64,000 bases of DNA from Lamellibrachia satsuma (GCA_033239005.1 BSQZ01000025.1:6795001-6859000), one strand, 5' to 3'. Shown: positions 33,511 through 46,600, numbered from the stretch's first letter. Notes: generated from the letters alone by a model not told the origin. Numbers and translations: made by a program.

Positions 33511-34294
33511 GACTCTCGCTTTTTATTGGTTTGTTCATTTGTTGTGTTTTGTTTTTATTTGAGTATGTTTTGAAGGTCGCCAATGTTTTGAAGGTCGCCA
33601 AGGCCACAGCTCAATCAAAAGTATGACCGATTGCGTGTATTAACACAGCGTTGTATTTGTCGAGCGAAAAGCGTTACAGCGTACAATAATGTCTTAATGT
33701 CTGTTGATGAATATTGACAAAACCAAATAACAAATACAAATAATACGTTTGGAATTGCGTAAAAGTAGAATATTTGTGTTGACTGGTGAAGAAACATGCA
33801 CATCTGACAAATGTGCTCTTTATAGCTTTACATAATGGTTAGACATGTTACGTCATTGGTATGTTTGCCATGCAAAACATTGAAAAACTCACCAGATTTA
33901 CGATGGCGGCAGACAATGTGTTTCTGATGTTGAGCCGAGAGAGTTGGTGTTTTAATTGGAAGAAGGTTATCCGTTATATCGTGTGTGAGTTACATTGTAA
34001 AGACATAGATTAATACATTTCTGCGACATGCAATATGTGCATGACATTGAACTGAGATAAATGGTATGTTGATACGAAGGAGGGTTACTGTTATATCCTG
34101 TGTGAGCTACATCGTAAAATGGACACTGTATAGATTAACACTGTCATTAATAATGTCTGCCAAACAATATCCTTTGGAGCCAGCACTTCAGGATGACCGG
34201 GCGCACATATTATATGCTGGGTACAATCCAAGTTATGTTTCGCGAAATAAGTGTTGGTTCAACAGAATGCCGCTAGCCTCGTGATCAGGATGTG

Positions 34295-34800
34295 GGTAGT
34301 GGCTTATCTAATAAGTGCGCCAATGTAATACTTAGCCAGGTCACCATGACACCCGCTCATTAATATTTTGGTATTCCTGCGTGCAACATATAAGTACCAT
34401 AGCCAATGATGAGTCCCGCTATGTAAATAGTGGAGGCAACCATGACTAAAATGTGCAGTGTCGGATACAGTTTTAAACAAGCGTGAGTTGAAGTGATTTT
34501 GACCTAATCTAATCGTACTAACATGTATGCTTCTAAAACTAGGATGCAGTGACACAGTTTGAATGGATAAATTACTCTACTTTTTTACTTTTTGACTTTG
34601 AGTTACACATGTTTGGATTACGTTGTATATCTCCATCCAATTGTCAGCATGTGTGCGTGCGTGCGCGCGTGCGCGCGTGCGTGTGTGTATGTGTGTGTCC
34701 TATATAATAAATAATCCCGTATAATACCTAGCTAGCCCGGTCACAGTTTCACCCGCTCATTTTTATCTAGAAATTACTAGTGCAACATATCATTATTATT
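34295..34800. repeat. Direct repeat pair flanking unique DNA
   Basis: AATACTTAGCCAGGTCACC...CACCCGCTCATT (34328-34365) recurs at 34717-34763 (AATACCTAGCTAGCCCGGTCACAG...CACCCGCTCATT). 34040-34280 matches 42060-42280, the upstream side of the block D gene. No gene is seen. Confidence 0.6.
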
Positions 34801-35720
34801 CGAGATGATTGGCGGGAAAATATTGAGGAGAACACGGAATTGAATTTGGTTAATTGGATATTGAATAAAGCGTGGAATAATGATCAGATAAATAGTGTAA
34901 TTACGTGTATGTTAAACAAAAACTAGCAAGAAACCTTATGTAAATTCGTGGGCAGAGGTTCATGCAGATGATCTTTATTTCGAGTATACAAGGTGCAAAA
35001 CAGTTAAATGTGTACAGGAGCAGGTAAATGAGTTAAGGTAGGTGACTTTCATGATGGTAGAGCAGGGTGAGAAAGAAGAGAGTGATGAGAACGAGGAGAA
35101 CAGAGGCAATGTGAGGGAGACAAACAACAACATGAAGGTAAATCAGTAAGTGGAGAGGGAATCCCAGGTGGTAAGACTGTCGAGGATAACGAGAGGAGGA
35201 AAAGGAGAAGACTGCGGAGCACAATAAGAAGAAAGGCAGAAGGTAGAATGTGCAAAGTGTTGCTTTGCACACTCTGATAATTAAACGGGTGAGTGGAGAA
35301 GGTGATAAGACAGTATAGGTTGATTATAGAAGAGAAAGTGAGAGAGGTGTCAGTAAGACAGTAAAGCAGAGTGACAACAAGATGACTGATGAGAGGAGGC
35401 AGAGTGTGCAGCAAGAGAATGGTAAACGAGTGACGCGGCAGAAATGGAGCTTCGCAAGTGTCACCAGGTAAGTTAAGAAAAGCCCGAGTATTCATCGTGA
35501 GATTCAATCATTAGGAAAGTAGATACAACTTTAAACAGAAGAGAGAACATGGGTGGTGGCACAGGAGGTACTGTTCTCGTGCATGTGGGAACGAAAAATG
35601 CTGAGAAGGAGGAAACGTCGGCCATCGTTGGTATGTACAAGAGTTTGGTCAAGACACTTAGAGAGGCACGGATTGGACAGATTGTGTTGTTGAGGATATT
35701 ACCAATAATAGTAGGCATGA

Positions 35721-36017
<297 letters not shown>

Positions 36018-37954
36018 GAGTAGGCATCGTAGACACGTGGTTAAGCTTTGTGGGAAAATATTACTTTTTTCATGAGAAATGGGCTTCATCTAATTTGGAT
36101 GGATGCTGCAATTCCTGGGTGTAATTTGTCTGTTATATCGACGAGGGCACAGATACCGTAAATTATTTAAAATAGATGTCTAGGGAAGCTGAGAGAAAAC
36201 AATCAAAGGAATACAAATACACATTCAAAGAAATGTGTATTTGTCAAAAGAGGCTATTAGAAGAATGTTTTCGCAAGCAGAAACTGTGCGGGTATATGAA
36301 TACACTGGCAATGTAGAATACTACACAACCTATAAAGAGGCATTTACAATAGAGAGCAGTTATTTGGAACTCCTGAAATTATAGCAAATAACATTAAGAA
36401 GATGAAATATAATGAATCACCTGGAGTATATGGGATACCACCAAAACTACTCAAGGAAAGTGTAGAGCAAATTAGTAAACTACTTGCAAAAGTATGTAAC
36501 TTGCCACTAGAAGAAGGAAAGAGGCAAAACATTACACCACTAAGAATAGATCTTGGTAGAATTCCTTTTAACACATAAATTAATAAATATATGTCAACAT
36601 GGGTTCCTAAAAACAAGGTAACGCTAAGCCAATCTCTTATGTTTTTGGAAGAAATTGCAAAGTGGGTAGATGATGGGTCACCAGTAGATGTATATTTTGA
36701 TTTTCAGAAAGCTTTCGATAAAGCGCCACATCAAAATGTTTTACTTAAACTAAAAGTCCATGGAATAGGTAATGATGTAATCAATAGAAGAGTGGCTTAC
36801 ACACAGAAGACAGAGAGTAATAGTAGATGGTGAAATTTCAAATTGGAAATCTGTTTTAAGTGGGGCATCACAGGGATCAGTATTATGATTTATACTATTT
36901 TATATATAAATGATTTGGAAGATGCCATATCTAGCCAAATACTGAAATTTGCAGATGACGCAACGGTATTCATATAAGTTACACATTATGCAGATAAACA
37001 CAGTTTATAGGATAATCTAGATACATATTGGTTAAATTGTCCGAAAAATGGCAAATGTTATTTAATTTGCGTAAATGCATACAGGTGGGACATGGAAACA
37101 TGGGCGAAGAATATAAAATGGGGGATGCTGTACTAGGTAGAAGAAAAGGACTAGTTCTGAGATGAAAGCTTCAGAAAAATGTGGGATTGCTGCTTCAAAT
37201 TCTAGGGCTAATTAGGAGAACTGCCACAAATAAGGAGAAAGAGCTAATTGTACCCCTGTAACAAGCAACAGTTAGATCGCATTTGGAATATTGTATACGA
37301 GCATGGAGGCCATGTCGTAAGAAGGACATAGAGAAGCTAGAAAGACTACAACGAAGAATAAAACAAAAACGATTCCAGAATTGAGAGACCTTAGTTATGA
37401 AAGCCGCCTATTATAATGTGGTTTGCCAACACTAGAGACCACGAGACTAAGAGGAAAGCAAATAGAAGTGTTTCGTATGGTTATGATGATTGTGATAGGA
37501 GTCTGTACTTGCAACTTAAAGAAAGCCGTAGAACCATATGACACTAAGCAACATTTGTTACGGAACTGTGTATGTTGGACATGAGAAAGTAATCATTCTC
37601 ACAGAGAATGAAACAAACTGTCAAATGAAACAAACTGTCAAATTAGTATGGTAATGCTAGTAGTGTGAATATGTTTAAAATAAAATTGACATATATCTGA
37701 TAAAGGTGGGCTAATGAGTAATACGTGTTTGGGCTATGTTGCTGCCCTACATCCAAAGGTCAGCTTACGTAAGTCAATATCACTCTACAAAAAGGTAATT
37801 GTGTTTATCTTTGTATTCTAGTTGCCACTCGTAGAAAGCCATTTGCTTTAAAAAAATTTGGAGCTCCATTGGTATACCCTTCTTTGACATATTTTACTGA
37901 ATAATATATTAACATGTTATTTATTTTTATTTTGCTCTCATCCTGCAATCATCT

Positions 37955-38112
37955 ATGTGCGCGTGCCTGTGTGCGCGCGTCCGTCTGTGCGCGTGCCTAT
38001 GTGCACGCGTCCGTCTGTGCGCGTGCCTATGTGCGCGCGTCCGTTGTGCGCGCGCCTATGTGCGCGCGTCCGTCTGTGCGCGTGCCTATGTGTGCGCGTC
38101 CGTCTGTGCGCG
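37955..38112. repeat. 30-bp GC/GT minisatellite, about 5 copies
   Basis: Units of GTGCGCGTGCCTATGTGCGC plus GCGTCCGTCT. The alternating purine-pyrimidine GTGCGCGC runs are of the type that can adopt Z-DNA. The open frames across it (C-A-R-A-Y-V-R repeats) are artefacts. 37691-37954 holds nothing recognisable. Confidence 0.92.
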
Positions 38113-38274
38113 GGAATGGCGTTTAGGTTTAAATAACAAGTTAAAAGTAAGAAACTGGTTAGAAAATAGAAAAAGAGAATGTATGAAAATATTGGATGTC
38201 ATATCTTTAATATTACCATGTTTATACAGCTCCTATCCACACATCTTCTAGATGTACAAAGGAAGGTATGGTGC

Positions 38275-39060
38275 TTTATAATAGCACCGTTCTCTTATAA
38301 CTCACCCTGTTCAATCTCAGCGAACTATGCAACTCGCGCGTTTGGAGTTGCAGGTGATAGAGCAACATTCTTCCTATGTTCTTGCTGTGAACATGTTTAT
38401 CAACATATCGTCATGTGACGAATCGATAGGAAGCCAATAACTGCTGCATAGCTCGTCGAGATGTTTGGAAAATGGTCGACCGAACTATTTTTTCAAATGT
38501 GCAATGCATGCGCTCACCTCATGCACACGAGTCCGTGTTACATCACATCCACTCTCGTTCTCGAGCACTTAGACTGGATCATTCGCTTTCAATACTACAG
38601 CGCAATGTCTAGACTTTTCACTGCCAACCCATTCACCAGTGGAGTGTGCATTCTGCAAAGACATATATCTCTAATACCACTTGAAGCACTTGAGATCAAC
38701 GGACGGGGTTGACTTGTGACCATTGAATGAGGGTGCGGTATGACACCACTTATCGCCGGACATTTACACCACTGGTTATTTACCTCGGTCAATTATCCCC
38801 GCTACATGCCCCGTCAATTTTACCCGTCGATTTCCTGATAACTGAACGGTTTGTCTGTGTTTAGCTTCACATTTAGAGAGACAACTTATTTTTGAGACAG
38901 CTATTTTAAATACTGATTATATAACGCACATGATTCCCTGAACACATGATTCCCTGAACACATGATTCCCTGAACACAACGCATGTTCATTTCACAAATG
39001 AATGCTTTGGATACATTTACATAAATAACGACGTCATTGTTTGCTGTGGGGCGAGGAGTT
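38275..39060. repeat. Duplicated block F, copy 1 (pairs with 40590-41400)
   Basis: Shares diverged phrases with 40590-41400 in the same order, including GTTCTTGCTGTGAACAT / GTTCCTGCTATGAACAT and the CCGGTCAA..TATCCCCGCTA segment. Reading frames are not conserved, so no gene is called. Confidence 0.65.
38928..38975. repeat. 16-bp direct repeat, 3 copies
   Basis: ACATGATTCCCTGAAC in three perfect tandem copies; the F' block has one diverged copy near 41295. Confidence 0.9.
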
Positions 39061-39204
39061 AGATTGTGGACATCGACTCCAGTTCCCATAACCTTGCATG
39101 CAGGCATTTTTTTAGGCCACAAGTTATCCGTCTGTGGGTCGGCGTATCGTGACAAATGCCCAGTTGTTTCAGGTCACAATACACTGACTTGGAGACAAGT
39201 TTAT

Positions 39205-39258
39205 ATATATACACGCACACGCACACGCACACGCACACGCACACACACACACACAGAA
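39205..39258. repeat. (CACACG)n / (CA)n microsatellite
   Basis: CACGCA units grading into pure CA. 39260-40345 contains no feature I can support. Confidence 0.95.
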
Positions 39259-40350
39259 ACACTTAACCACAGATTGTTGACACATATCTCAGGAGGGCGT
39301 GTTACACGTTGATGAAAACTGTTGGACACCTATGGCTTCCTTGTCTACTTGCTATATGGCCTAAATATTGTTGCTAAATATTGCTACACTTGCTAGCCCT
39401 ATTGACCCGCCGATGCACACAGGTTGGTTGTATGTGTGGAATAGAGTAGCCAAACAAAAAACATCGTCAAACGACCATGCATATGGGATCAAATATGAGG
39501 TTTGATGAGAAAACAAATGTGTTAAAATTTCAGCACATTCCATTGAGAGGAACTGACAGCTCATACAATGCATCTATTACCTTACACTTGACATATTAGT
39601 TAATTATATATTTTATTTCGTTATTAAAACGTACACCTCAAAGTAATGCAGAATACAACAGTGTAAACCTGATTTACGTGACTTTTTATATTATCTCTAG
39701 ATTGAAGAATGAGATGTGTCAATTGATAGAGGAACGCTTTATCCAGGAATAAGTGTGATTTAGAGTAAACAGTATTTTACAAAAGTAAACTTTATTGGTA
39801 ATAAACATACATAGCTACCTTAAAGCGTCGAAAGCGCATTTTGGTTATTGTCTTCCTTAAAAAAAATAATTTCTCGTGTAGTGTCTCCCACAATGCATTA
39901 TGTGTATTTGTGCTAAGATTTCGGTGAGCGATCAAACGAGACTGTATCTATTCTTCATCAGTTCAACTGATTTGTGTTTGTTCATTACGAGCGCAGACCT
40001 GTATAGTAAATCCAGCTCAGGTGTTGTCATAGACATATTTGAAAATGCATTTGTTTCGATTACATACGTTGACGCAAGTATAATACCGACGGTAACAGTA
40101 AACCCATTTTTACGGATTGTTTGCTGTTTGACATCCACATTATGACATCCACATTATCGAATATAAAAATACGAGTTTATTCAACATCTCATGATCTCTG
40201 TAGATAATGCACATGGCGTGGTGACGTGGTGTTGTTCTGATGTTAGCATTGCGTACCTATTTTGTTCCATTGTCACTGGCTTTGGGATGAACATGTGTCA
40301 TGAATAACTTCATTGCGCCACTACACCGCAGCGTGGCAAACTGATGGGTG

Positions 40351-40389
40351 ACTGTGTGTGTGTGTGTGTGTTTGTGTGTGCGTGTGTGT

Positions 40390-40430
<41 letters not shown>

Positions 40431-40442
40431 TTTGTTTGTTTA
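40351..40442. repeat. (GT)n / (TTTG)n microsatellite
   Basis: GT repeats with GC interruptions, ending in TTTG units. Confidence 0.95.
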
Positions 40443-40589
40443 TTTCCATGCAACTTCGTTGTCACAATCACAACAAAATAACCACTTTCACCGACATATG
40501 AAGTAACAAGGACATTATGGTGTGGACAGTTGGTTTATTAATGTGACAACAAAATAACATTTTCTTACAATAAAAAACCAGGTTTCACT

Positions 40590-41400
40590 TATGATGAGTA
40601 AACACTGTTTCGTTTCTCACCACATAAGTGACTATTTCTACCACATATTAACTTGGCATGTATGCAGTACACGATTAACTACACCTGTACACAAACGCAA
40701 ATATCAACATACACTAAATACAATCTCACAAACACTACGTACAAGTGATACCGTAGCACTGTTCCTAAGTTCCTGCTATGAACATATTTCACCACATATC
40801 TTTGTATGACTAGGCGACAAGGCGAGCCAATAACGACTGCGTAGCTCGTCCAGATGTGCCTTTGTACTTCTGAAGTGCTGTCGCCCAAGACATCCGTATA
40901 CATTTATATCCACTTTCACACCCACAGTCACATCAAACACTCACGTTGAAGTACTCTTCTCTAATACTACAATGTACTGATTATACTTGCAACTCTTCAC
41001 TATTGGAGTGTGTCGTTTGCAATGACATACCACCTTAATTCAATTAGAAGCTCCTGATATCTAAAGACATAGGAGGAATTCGTAACTCTGAATTAAACTC
41101 TGAATGCTGTTTACTGCCACTCATCCCCGATCATTCACCACCGGTTATTTAACTCCGGTCAAGTATCCCCGCTATTTACCCCCGTGAAATAACCCTCTCG
41201 ATCAGTTACCCCAGGTAACTGAATGGCCAGCCTGATATCAGTTTATATATGGAGTAAACACTTATTTACGATATAAATATTCATCAACAGTGAAGCACGT
41301 GATATCCTGAACACAACGAATGCTGATCTCACAAATAAATGCCTTAGCTACTCAAATAATTGGTCGTTAACAAAAAGAGCATTGAACACAATGGGGAATG
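40590..41400. repeat. Duplicated block F', copy 2
   Basis: Second copy of 38275-39060, placed immediately 3' of the intact block D gene (on that gene's strand). Confidence 0.65.
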
Positions 41401-41438
41401 AGATTATGTGAAGTCACAACTGCGTAATCGTGTTGAAC

Positions 41439-41687
41439 TTAACGCAATTCTCGAGACAATTTGAATTTTGCGTAGCGCATTTCTTCGGGGTTGAACGTGG
41501 AAATGTTTTCCGACCTGGGCATTCCTTTCGGATACACATCAACAGTTGATAGAAGCAACTTGTTGTGCAAACACTGAACGCCTTTCCTTGGTCGGCCGCT
41601 ACTTGGTTTTTTAGTGGCCCACTCAGAAGAGAGCACGCAACAAACTGTAAGTAAAGAGAACCAAAATAACAACAGGTCCGTCAATCG
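41439..41687 (-). CDS. Small secreted-type protein (block D gene, intact copy), exon 2
   Basis: 82 codons then stop, entered in phase 0 after an ACTTTACAG acceptor. It opens with a strongly hydrophobic stretch (LLLFWFSLLTVCCVL), the core of a signal peptide begun in exon 1. The mature part is basic (KKPSSGRPRKG), has a single cysteine, and ends MRYAKFKLSRELR. With exon 1 it gives about 90 residues. Two decayed paralogues in the window preserve fragments of the same frame (MSRSDN..FN..KMRYTK), which supports past coding use. I do not recognise the family. The split signal peptide resembles that of the hairpin genes, but the mature part does not. Confidence 0.6.
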   Translation of the reverse strand, partial: RLTDLLLFWFSLLTVCCVLSSEWATKKPSSGRPRKGVQCLHNKLLLSTVDVYPKGMPRSENISTFNPEEMRYAKFKLSRELR

Positions 41688-41993
41688 CTGTAAAGTTATA
41701 TTTTACGTCAAACATTCTCGTAAGAAAATCTTCGGTGTTGGATTGTGTTGAAAGGTTAGTATAGATGTGTTGCTAAAATAATAAAACAGTGACGTGCTGC
41801 AGACGATTTGGCGAATAGCCTGGTGCGGGCTACACTGTATTTATTTTTTATCAACTATTGACGAACTAAAATTACAATACAATTGGATCTACATACATGT
41901 ATAATGTTTGCACTGACTGAAATGTAAATATGTTTTTGCCAAGACAACCATGGTTTCTATAGTTTGCGTTTATAAATAACATAGCACACTCAC

Positions 41994-42017
41994 CAGACCT
42001 ACGATGACAACAAGCAT
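41994..42017 (-). CDS. Block D gene, exon 1
   Basis: Eight codons from an ATG in good context (ACACCATG) with V/I/L content, then donor GTGAGT (41993-41988), phase 0. Intron 306 bases. The equivalents at 23076 and 33916 have lost the ATG. Confidence 0.58.
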
Positions 42018-42059
42018 GGTGTTTCCGACGTCGAGCTGGGAGACTTGGTGGGATGATAT

Positions 42060-42290
42060 CAAGATGTCTGACCGTCATATCATGTGTTAGTGACACAATA
42101 GAATGAAAAAGTGTTTATATATATGCCTGCATAACAGCATAACCTTTGTTGAAAACACTTCAGAATGACCCAACGCACATGTTTATATGCTGGTGACAAT
42201 CTAATTTGTGCTAGTCAGAACAACGTATTGGTTCAACAACATGATGCTAGTCACATGATCAGGATGTGGGCCGATGTGTGAAAGTATCTA
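42060..42290. promoter_or_regulatory. Conserved upstream region of block D gene
   Basis: Matches 34040-34280 (TATGCTGGT.ACAATC, TTGGTTCAACA, GATCAGGATGTGGG), upstream of decayed copy 2. Conservation outside the exons suggests the duplicated unit included the promoter, but no specific element can be named. 42290-43000 is unassigned. Confidence 0.35.
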
Positions 42291-43009
42291 TCTTACGCAT
42301 TGTTAAATGATAGGCAATTTACTCGATGCTCATTGGTTGTTTGTTTGACCTTTGACATCACGCACACAGCGCGACTAACTAAAAACATGCATTGAAAACG
42401 TGGAGCTCTGATGACGGTCAAACATCAGTTAAACAACGATTATTATGGTGGTGTGAAATGAATGTATATGTAATCGACTGTGTTGTTTCAATGGAAGTAT
42501 TAATCCTATAATTTGCACTGAGTAAAAAATACAAGAATATTTTCGTCCGGTAAGGCGTGCATCGAATACCGCACTAATGTTGAATATACCACGTTTTAAT
42601 ATTTGTTTTGCCAAAATGCAAAGTTTGAACAATATTATGTGCCGACATGTCCACACTCATATATAATTTGTTTTCCTCTCAAGTAAACATGCACAATAAA
42701 ATGAAAAAATAAGGAACCAAAGTATATACACTATTCATGCAAAAAAATTATGTGACCAACACAATAGCTATATTTTATGCACTGACTTTTTCACATTGTT
42801 AATTGTTCCACGTTCTCACTGCATATTTACATAACTCGCCGGGTGAACGTGTGTTGCGACGCGTGCTAGATACTAAACTAATGTCAAACTACGCTCATTC
42901 AGCAGAGTATGTTTTATTTTTAAATTCTTGAAAATAAAACAAATAGCAATGTTTGTACAAGTCAGACGATAAGGTCTTCTGAACACATTAAAAGGACAAG
43001 CGCGAGCAT

Positions 43010-43060
43010 GTGTGTTGCGTGTGTGTGCGTGGGTGGGTGTGTGCGTGTGTGCGTGTGCTC

Positions 43061-43158
<98 letters not shown>

Positions 43159-43175
43159 ATGTATGTTCGTGCACG
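43010..43175. repeat. (GT)n microsatellite
   Basis: About 50 pure GT units with degenerate edges. 43180-43900 has only short chance frames. Confidence 0.97.
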
Positions 43176-43904
43176 TGTGTATCGTTTGGGTGTCATTTAG
43201 GAAGCCAAAAGTAAGTTTCAAATTAGAAAATAGAAAAGGAAATAATATGAAAAATATTACACAGCAGGTATTAGATATCGCCCCGATGATCAAGCTCTGC
43301 TCAAAACATACGCAAAAAGAAATGAGCGTGGCTGTATGATCGCTTGTCTGGGAAACTCAATGGTGTTCAATGTCAGAAAACTATTTGACTAGCCCACTAG
43401 ATGCTTTGCCAAGTTTGCATCCCACTCAAGCACACAGTATTGGTTTCAGTCAGACATACTCGAAACGTTGAATTTGCCAATTGGCAAACACCGACGTATG
43501 AAAAGCTGTTTAAGTGTTTCATATTGTTAGGACTGAAACTATCAGTTGTCAGGCTAACCGCCGTTCCACCCTTAATCAATGAACAAATCAATCAACCTAT
43601 CAAGCAATCAATCTATATATATATTTTATACAAACAATTAATATAAAACAAACGATAATAAACAAACAATAATAAAAAACAATATTGCTCATGATGATTA
43701 AAGGTATTAAAGTAATAATTTGTTGAAATAGGGTAAACAGAGGTGTAATGCATATAATTATATAGTTCACCTCAACCAGTATTATAGTATAATACTCATA
43801 CAATATGCTGCTGACGTTCAACTGTCGATTATTCATTAAAAGAAATTTGTTTTGGTAATACTGTGTGCTTGAGTATTAAATATTTGTACAAACTTATAAA
43901 CGTA

Positions 43905-43918
43905 TGTATTCATTCCAA

Positions 43919-43958
<40 letters not shown>

Positions 43959-43962
43959 TCAT

Positions 43963-44014
<52 letters not shown>

Positions 44015-44041
44015 AGTATAAGATAAGTAGACAGTGAAACT

Positions 44042-44092
<51 letters not shown>

Positions 44093-44215
44093 CATATATA
44101 CATATATACATATATAAAACGGCAGATAAGTAGACAGTGAAACTTATTAAAATAATAGTGATACTAATAAATGATAAATGCACAATAAAATAAATGAATA
44201 GACACACACACACAC

Positions 44216-44270
<55 letters not shown>

Positions 44271-44345
44271 TGTGTGTGTGGGTATGTGTGTGTGTGTGTC
44301 TATTAATTTATTTTATTGTGTATTTATTATTTATTAGTATTACTA
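43905..44345. repeat. Complex of (TA)n, (GT)n and inverted/direct repeats
   Basis: GTATTCATTCCAAT occurs twice (about 43905, 43955) and AGATAAGTAGACAGTGAAAC twice (about 44021, 44125), each beside (TA)n. From 44147 to 44345 there is an imperfect palindrome: GATACTAATAAATGATAAAT...AATAGACACAC is mirrored by GTGTGTCTATTAATTTATT...TTATTAGTATTAC around a CA/TA/TG core. Confidence 0.85.
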
Positions 44346-46600
44346 TATTTTTAATACACATTGCTTGTCAGAATCAGCATGTAGTAGACTAAAAATAGCC
44401 GAGTCATCAGAACATTTGATCATGTAGTTGTTAGTACTGCTGCTAGTACAGTCATTTGTATATATAATGTACAAAATCGGCGAACTGACACAATCTTGGG
44501 GTGCACCGGTATTTGTTAGGAAAGAAGGATACCACTTGATGATATATTGATTGACATTCATTTGTTTCAGCTTAGTGAGCAGGGTGTGAGGTTGGATAAG
44601 GTTGAACGCCGAGCTAATGTATATAAACAGTAGTATAGCATAAGCTTTGGGTTTGTCTAAGTGTTTTAAAATTAAATGGACAACAGTGTTGACAGCGTCG
44701 TCTGTTCCTCTGCCCTGCCTGTAGGCAATTGGAATGGGTCAAAATAGTCCTGAACGTCTAACATCAGTTTACAAGCCACTATGCGTTCCAAACATTTCAT
44801 GACAATTGATGTAATTGCAACAGGTCTGTAGTCGTTGTTTTCTTTTGAGCAAGTTTTCTTTGTAAGGAGTAATATATGAGGTTTTCCAGAGTATTGGTAC
44901 CCTATGGCTATCGACCGAAAGTTGGAATATGGGGCACCAAGCCGGTGCCAGCTCCTCAGCAAATGTGTTCAGCAAAAAGCTGGAATGCCATCAGGACCAG
45001 CTGCATTTCTACTGTATACATTTTGGAAGACTTTGAAAACAACATCTACATCAATTTCAAGCCGATCTGCATTATTGACAAACACATCGCTGAGCACAGA
45101 ATCACATCTACTGGAAGAGTCCTGAGTATTAAAACGTCTGTAAAAATCATTAATTTCATCAACAAAAGCCTGTTCATTTGTAATGTATATCCCATCATGT
45201 TTTATTGTTCATGCAATTTAAATGTTTTTCCATTTTGTTTTTGTAGTGTCGTTTTTCCTATCTAAGTTTGGTGTTAAGTTCCTTTTGCACACGTTTGACC
45301 TCTTCTTGTAAACGTAAGATTTTTTCTATGTATGCCGTCTTTGATCTCCTTGGTTATGTAAGGTTTGTTGTTGGGAAAACAGTTCACATTTTTCTTGGGA
45401 ATTTGGAATGACAGTTTCTCTGCAAAACATGATATAGTCTGTCACTGAGTCTGTAGCAGTGTTGATGTCGGGATTGTCCTGAGTGACAACCTCCCAGTCT
45501 GTAGCAGTGTTGATGTCGGGATTGTCCTGAGTGACAACCTCCCAGTCTGTAGCAGTGTTGATGTCGGGATTGTCCTGAGTGACAACCTCCCAGTCTGTAG
45601 CAGTGTTGATGTCGGGATTGTCCTGAGTGACAACCTCCCAGTCTGTAGCAGTGTTGATGTCGGGATTGTCCTGAGTGACAACCTCCCAGTCTGTAGCAGT
45701 GTTGATGTCGGGATTGTCCTGAGTGAAAACCTCCCAGTCTGTGCACATGAAACAGCCCTTAAGCGTCTCTACATTGTCAACAGACCACACATTAACGGTT
45801 TTCAACACTCTTCAGGACTAGTCGGTATGTGGGTATGAGATGAACAGTATCATGGTCTGAGTTGGCAATAGGTGGTTTGATCTTAGCTGGTATATTCCAA
45901 TAATATTTGCCAACGTCTTGCCTTTGCGAGTGCATAAGCCTGGAAGACTGAATTCCTGCTTGCAGTGATTAAAATCACCCAGAATGAAGACTGTTGCTTC
46001 AGGAGACCGTTCTAGTTGCTTGTGGACACAGTTTGCAATGAGTGTAGCTGCTCGGGCCGCATTTGCACTAGGGGCACATAAACGTAACATATTAGAACAT
46101 TACCAAGCAGTTCAACATCGGGGTTGCACATGATGTCTTTGGTTGTGTGCTGCCTGCACCACTGGTCGTTGACACACCGATGCCTCCCCCTTTGCCCTTC
46201 CATGAATGTTCATCTCTAGCTGCTCGAATTAGCGAAAAGCCATTAATTTCCAAAAGAGAATCCGGAATGTCTTTGTTCAACCAAGTCTCGGTAATAGCAC
46301 CTTTCCTGTTTCTTTTCCTCTGGCGTGCTTGCTGTCTGTTGTTGTCGAGATGGATGTCTGCAGGCTCAGAGCGTTCAATGGGTGAAGCAACGCCGCTGTC
46401 ACGAGCACTCGCTGACGCTGGTCGCCATTTTCGGAGTGAGGTGTCATGAAGCCTGGTGTAAAGAGTCCGCACAGAAGCAAGAGAAGAAGTGTCCACTTTG
46501 TGTAACTTGCCATCACATCCATTCGCATATTGTCCAACTCCAAGGATCATAAAAGTCAGTAAAACTATATATAGAGTAGCTAAACAAAGCAAAATATCGC
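44343..46600 (-). pseudogene. CR1/Rex1-like LINE ORF2 with internal 48-bp array
   Basis: On the minus strand the order is: a hydrophobic leader-like start (46592), EN start ITETWLNKDIPDSLLEINGF (about 46310-46250), EN TVFILGDFNHCK (about 46000-45965), linker VWSVDNVETLKGCFMCTDWE (45785-45725), the array (45450-45745), SVTDYIMFCRETVI, RT FAEELAPAWCPIFQLSVDSH (44965), KENNDYRPVAITSIVMKCLE (44850), TGAPQDCVSSPILY (about 44500) and a catalytic box KCSDDSAIF (about 44420). SDD replaces the usual F/Y-x-DD. Frameshifts occur near 46090, 45820 and 44870. 5' and 3' ends are not defined. Confidence 0.85.
45452..45745 (-). repeat. 48-bp in-frame tandem array inside CR1-like LINE, 6 copies
   Basis: Period 48. 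On the minus strand each unit gives DWEVVTQDNPDINTAT, one unit with F for V. It continues the LINE frame on both sides (CMCTDWE before, DSVTDYI after). The non-repeated version of this stretch is a normal part of the EN-RT linker in such LINEs. Confidence 0.93.

Larger units (their letters stand above)
32200..33916 (-). pseudogene. Block D secreted-type gene, copy 2, decayed and split
   Basis: The first-exon equivalent at 33916-33893 keeps the GTGAGT donor (33892-33887) but has TTG where the intact gene has ATG. The second-exon equivalent lies at about 32290-32200 without a proper acceptor and is directly joined to block E' sequence, so a rearrangement placed block E' (32310-33510) between the exons. 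Non-functional. Confidence 0.55.

Noticed and set aside
34005..34017. A further hairpin first exon (ATGTCGCAGAAA on the minus strand)
   Set aside because: Twelve bases match exon 1 of genes 1 and 5, but the following donor is weak and neither paralogous region has it; likely chance or a relic.
37914..38251. Repetitive C-A-R-A-Y-V protein frames
   Set aside because: Translation of a GC/GT minisatellite; open in overlapping frames and without flanking coding sequence.
46092..46592. 166-codon frame as a secreted host protein (hydrophobic N-terminus)
   Set aside because: It runs into ITETWLNKDIPDSLLEINGF, the start of the LINE endonuclease, in the same frame, so it is the ORF2 leader of the CR1-like element.
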